From Pseudoscleropodium purum (taxonomy: Eukaryota; Streptophyta; Bryopsida; Hypnales; Brachytheciaceae): a stretch of 64,000 nt of DNA. The notes under the pieces were generated by a model. That model had not been told where the DNA came from and did not search any database. It saw only the letters and a program-made list of their open reading frames with translations. The position numbers and the translations under genes are program-made. Shown here piece after piece: positions 59,451 through 64,000 of the stretch. The first letter of the stretch is position 1, and every line of letters begins with the position of its first letter. The DNA lies in the NCBI GenBank assembly GCA_963969395.1, contig OZ017798.1, positions 26,466,173-26,530,172 of the forward strand. Direction: 5' to 3'.

Positions 59451-62400
59451 CACTGTCATTGCCAACCTGGTCTGTACTCACTCGGACTGACGAAGTACTT
59501 TACAGAGGAGCTTGAGCCGGTTTCGTCTCAAGACTATCCATTGATCTCCTGATCTCCTCTTCTTGAGTTGTGTGTACAGTCTGCTCGCTCCCTGTCTTGA
59601 GGTTGAGCTCCCTTGTGTTCTCTTGTCCTTATTGCTGGTATCGGTTTGCGTAGAACTTAGCACGAGGCTGTGAGAGTTTTCAAGACGAGCTTGTTTTGCT
59701 CAGATCTAGTTGCAGATGTCAGGGATGAACATAAAGGATTCAAAATGAAGAGGGGTCGCGAAGAAGAGGAGGATCTCTCTGAGGTGCGTTTCATGCTTCT
59801 GGAATTGTGATTTGATGCACTAAGAGGAAACCACCTAATGACTGGCTTTAAGGAATCCTGTTTGTGTGCATGATGGATCATGATTCGTGCCTGTCTTCTT
59901 CTGCAGCATGTTGTTTCGATTGACATATGAAAGAGAAAAATTTGGATGGGTCACCTAATTTAGTAACGCATCATCTCTGTTGTATGTCTGCAGCTGCTCC
60001 AATTCTTGGATGAGGAAGCGGCGGGTCCTTCCAACGATGGTGACAATCACTGGTGAGATGCGGATCACTGAACACATGATGTGTGAGGTTTCTCAGAATG
60101 GCTAGTTTGTACTGCAGAGGACCTGCTAGTTTGTAGTCCAGAGGACCTGGAGAAAGAAACGAAGAAACCCGGCAATCCACAGGGGTTCTTTCTCCTGATT
60201 ATTTCATGAAAATCCTGACAATGTAGATCACCTCCTAGCTCTAGGGTGTTCTTTCCAGTCGGAATGCCAAATCCTAAGGCATGGAGCTCGGAGGGTTTGT
60301 AAATTAGCTTGGAACGGCCCGCTTGAGGGTCTAATAATTTTTTTCGAAAAAGGGCATATTATCCTCAATCTCATTAACCTTGGATTTGTATTTATTCAGT
60401 AGGGTCCTCCGTACCGTGGATTGGACTTTGTTGCCCTCCCCACCTAATTGAACACATGGTTTGCACAGCCGGTGCACTACACTACTTGTGTCCGTTCAGA
60501 CGTGTGGTTCTTATTTGTTGGCAATTCTAAATTGTTGGTTTTGTCAGGGAACCGGAATTGGAACCCAAACATACAATATTTCTAAGTCACAGTGGAGTTC
60601 AGAAGAACTTTACCGAGCAATTGTGCGTTGATTTGGAAAGGTGGGAGTACTCGCCATTCTTCGACAAACGGCCTGATAGTTTACCAAAGGGCCAAAAATT
60701 TCCTGAACTTATATTTCAAGCTGCTCAACAATGTCGCGTTGCAGTACTGGTATTATCTGAAGATTTTTTCACCCAGACAAAGTGGCCCATGCTAGAGTTG
60801 GAGGCATTTGTGGAATCTCAAAACGACAATCTTGGAAAGCTTGCAATTCTCCCGGTGTATTTGGGACTCTCACGCCATGAATGCACAAGGAATGAAACAA
60901 GACACCAACATTGGTTATCTGTGTGGAAAGATTGGGCCCAAAATGATGATGGGATTGATGTGTGCAAGTGGGAGGATGCATTGAAGGTGTTGGGTCCTTT
61001 GAACGGAATTGAGTATGTGGAATCTTTAGCTGAAGTAGCATTGAGAGAGCAAATTGTGAGTGTTGTTCGTGGCCTAATTCCATTGGAGAACTTATGGAGT
61101 GGTGCACATGTCCAAGGGAGAAAGCATGTACTTAAGGTGAGAAATCATTGTGAATATACTAAAGGTAATGAATGTGAATGCTCTTGTACAATGCAAGGGA
61201 TGCTTGCTATTGCAAGTGAAAACATGGTGTATGTAGACTAGTAATGACTCTCAAGAAGATGGATAGTGCTATTGGGTGACTTGCTCTTGTCATTTCTTTG
61301 GCCTATGCGAACCTTGGGTTCACTTGTGTATATGTGTGCACAAGCAAAATGGAACATATGAAATCATGTCTAATTCTAGCAAGGGATTCTATCTAATTTG
61401 GTTGGCTTGGTTATTATTGACCAATTCCAACAATTTTGGGTGCACTCTTGGGTGAAAAACACAACATATTGTCATGGGCTAGAGTAATTCTAATAGTATT
61501 TATTTACTTTTAGCTACAATATTTGTTTGAAAGTATCATTTCAATGTATACAAATACAAAATGGATCATAGTGAAGTCTTATATGATTTAGCTATTCACA
61601 CATCAATGAACTTCTTGCAAATAAGAGGTTACACCAAAATATGAAACATAATTGAATTCCAATGTTTCGTACAATAATTGTAAAAAAATATGTTAGATGG
61701 AAAATACAATAAGAGGTAGTTGCCTAGACCTAACAAAATGATTTACATTGCTTCTACTTGAATGTAGGCTATAATCAACAAGTTGGTGAGTACAAAACCA
61801 TCACCATTTTATGGTGTTCGTGTGGTGGGTATTTATGGTATGGGAGGAATTGGAAAGACCACTTTTTGCAAAGCACTTTGTGATGAGTTGTATATGAAGT
61901 TCCAAGGAAGAGTGCCATGTTGAATTAGGAAGCAAGAGTGAAGCAATTGAGTTGCACAAGGAATTGTTGCAAAGATTGATGGATCTAAACTATGACAGTT
62001 TAATGTTTATGAAAGAAGCTATGGTTAGTTGAGCATACCCCATCTATATTGAACATGACATTCCTTAGTTGTGTTGATGTATTTATATTTTGATATCTTC
62101 ATCTTTGAGAAGGCATCAATCATGGAAAAGTATTCTGATGTTCAAAGTAGTCAATCTAAAGTATTAGAGCTTTGAATTATTTAAGCAAATGAATTCTACT
62201 TATAAATCTAGAAATGTATAATTGTAGAATATGGATCTTCTCAAACGACACATACATCAACAAGTGTTCTTAGCTTTGGATAATGTGTGGCAAGAGTCAC
62301 TAGAGCAAGCCAAGGATTATCTTAGGGTAGGATTTCACCATAGCAACATTATAATGGTGATGGCTTGTTCTATTGACATACTTGGTCGCTTAAACATCAA

Positions 62401-62804
62401 CAAAAGTGATTGTTTAGAGATGCTTGATTTAGAAGAGGAAGATGCAAAGCAACTGTTTCTTCATAGTACAACACCTCACCTTCAATTGATAAGTGAAAGT
62501 GATCAAGTGATGAGTCCAAAATCCAATATTGCATCAAGCAATGCCAGTTTTGCAAAGGTGTGAATATGGAGGAGCATTTTCATCCTTAAGCCCTCAAAGT
62601 TTTGGATGCTCAATTGGAAAACCTTGGATGTGATCCAAGCCTTTAGATGGAGAACTTATCTAAAGATGATAAATTCAACCAATTTCAAGAGAGGGACCAT
62701 CTGATATTCAACATTCTTCAAAAAGGTTATGACTCTTTGTGTGAAGAGGACCAACTTTTATTCATGGATGCAATTCTTTTTTGTCCATCTCAAAGACCTT
62801 TTGA

Positions 62805-62970
62805 TACTAATGGTCACCTTAATATTTCTAAGAGGTTTTTATAAAAAGTACAACTTGTCGGAAGTGAGGTGCATCAAGGATTGGGATATTGATGGCCGCC
62901 TTAATATTTTTAAGTGGTTATGTATAGTGCACAACTTGGTGGAAGTGAGGTGCATTAAGGATTGGGTAAG
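62805..62970 (+). repeat. Tandem duplication of an NB-ARC exon end (about 75-80 bp)
   Basis: Two adjacent copies share GTGAGGTGCAT and AAGGATTGG (copy 1 ends near 62884, copy 2 near 62966), with CACCTTAATATTT / CGCCTTAATATTT at their starts. The second copy ends in a GTAAG donor. The duplication repeats the segment read as NIxKxL...VEVRCIKDW. Confidence 0.75.
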
Positions 62971-62984
62971 AATTTTAAATATTG

Positions 62985-63470
62985 ATCATTCAAATCTTTT
63001 GTCCTTTACAAATTAATACAATTTTATGTAGCTAAATCTGGGTTTGAATCTATTGTAACTATCCATTACCTTTCTTGATATTTGGCATGTTCACCTAATT
63101 TGTGCCACTTTTATATGCATTCTTTGCAAAGAAGCCAATGGAACTAGGATCCAAGGTCTAGATACTAAAAAGGTTTCTTGATCAATAATTTCACCATAAC
63201 AAAGTAGAGCCGATTTTCTTGATCAATTTGGTTGCTTTTGCATTCAAATCCTTTGTCTTTTGCAATTTAATCCAATTCCATGTAACTAGATCTTATTTTG
63301 AATCCATCACTACTATTCTATTAACTTTCTTGATATTTAGTTTGTTAATCCATTGATAACTCAATTTCATGCTACCTCTATATGTGTTTCATTGCAAAGA
63401 AGTTGCTCCAACAAGGTTTTGAGGGTGGGATTTTGGAAAAGGGTTTACATGGTTAATTTCTCTATAAGAA
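62985..63470 (+). repeat. Tandem duplication within a TNL intron (about 240 bp)
   Basis: Segments near 62985-63235 and 63236-63490 share, in order, CATTCAAATC, TTTGTC, CATGTAACTA/TATGTAGCTA, TTTCTTGATATTT, GCAAAGAAG, AAAGTAGAGC and TTGATCAATTTGGTT. They are diverged by many substitutions. Confidence 0.7.
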
Positions 63471-64000
63471 AGTAGAGCTAAATGTCTTGATCAATTTGGT
63501 TACTTTTTTGATTTGGCTTTCCCAACATGGTCTTGTATTGTGTGGTAATTGCAGTTGCAAGTTCTGAAGGCCAAATCATTGATTGAAGATATTGGTGATG
63601 GTTTAAATGGTATCAATGTTCACGACTTGTATCTTGACTTTGCCAAATTTGAGGTGAGAAAGGGTGCTCTAGATGCCCAACATTGGATGTGGTCTGACAA
63701 AGAAGCCACATATCCTACCAACCTAGTGAGAAGACCATTTGGAAGTTGTTGGTCTAATGTCGAGAGAATCTCTATGAAGTATGTCGATTATAATTATAAG
63801 AAGTCCATCCAATGGTCAGCAACTATGGAAGGAATGAAGTGGCACCAATTTTGCAATGTTGTAGTGCTTCAACTTTTTATTGGAAGGAATGTTGTGTTGG
63901 ATTTGCGAGGCTTACAATGCCTCAAAAGCATGGAGCTAAGATGGGGTTATGAAGGCTGTAAAGGTCATAAAAGTGGAGGCCAACTAATTGGACTTGGATC

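Larger units (their letters stand above)
59745..64000 (+). pseudogene. TIR-NBS resistance-type gene, decayed, runs off window
   Basis: Exon 1 (59745-59783, MKRGREEEEDLSE), exon 2 (59994-60052) and exon 3 (60548-61136) join in phase and give a TIR domain: TIFLSHSGVQKNF, DKRPDSLPKGQ and SEDFFTQTKWPMLELEAF with the NADase-type Glu (about residue 116). Exon 4 (61769-62025) has the P-loop GMGGIGKTT, but a one-base loss near 61911 shifts the frame before HVELGSKSEAIEL. Exon 5 (from 62228) has VFLALDNVW (kinase 2) and later RNBS-like parts. A further shift lies near 62530, then TAA at 62587 and TAG at 62644 (in place of Trp) in the NB-ARC C-terminal part. An exon from about 63555 (NVHDLYLDFAKFEV, MHD-like) stays open to the window end. 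The TIR exon alone could still give a TIR-only product. Confidence 0.8.

Overview
The window looks like nuclear DNA of a land plant, most likely a bryophyte and probably a moss (moderate confidence). It is AT-rich and intron-rich, with wide intergenic spaces. The genes with clear family membership are plant-type: a MES11-like methylesterase with a plastid-type N-terminus, a DUF716/TMEM45 membrane protein, a PAI/TRP1 remnant, a PHT1 remnant and a TIR-NBS resistance-type gene whose N-terminus spreads over two tiny exons. A broken piece of mitochondrial nad6 shows organelle-to-nucleus transfer. The genus cannot be fixed from this sequence alone.

Left part (1-15.4 kb): decayed coding regions on the minus strand. 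One (985-4650) reads as a ParB/sulfiredoxin-like motif followed by a beta-order amino-methyltransferase. A second (12353-14395, with a possible tail at 10750-10959) is a MULE-like transposase with many in-frame stops. Between them are a 115-bp tandem array centred on a 14-bp perfect palindrome, split by a hAT-type MITE with an 8-bp target duplication, and a long foldback near 10.1 kb.

15.4-22 kb: two copies of one unrecognised mobile element, one nested inside the other. Each has 9-bp TGTCGCAGC-like inverted ends and an exact 5-bp target duplication. Each carries a single long minus-strand gene (about 552 codons) for an acidic, coiled-coil protein, with no recognisable transposase or reverse transcriptase. 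This is the strongest candidate for something undescribed.

22-38 kb: a nad6 NUMT, a trihelix/Myb-SANT-like pseudogene, a MULE-type long-inverted-repeat element with a 9-bp duplication, a nearly pristine Ty1/copia retrotransposon (27996-33472) with one uninterrupted gag-pol frame and a primer site matching the middle of initiator tRNA-Met, and a second copy of the hAT MITE.

38-64 kb: the host-gene region. Three genes appear intact with clean splice phases: a 278-aa PAN/apple-like membrane protein (six exons, +), a 390-aa methylesterase (five exons, -) and a 290-aa DUF716 protein (two exons, -) with a roughly 250-bp tandem array just past its stop. Next come three broken genes in a row: PAI/TRP1 (frameshifted and truncated), PHT1 phosphate transporter (fragment) and a TIR-NBS gene (frameshifts, stops, local duplications) that runs off the right edge. 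No metabolic pathway links the neighbours.
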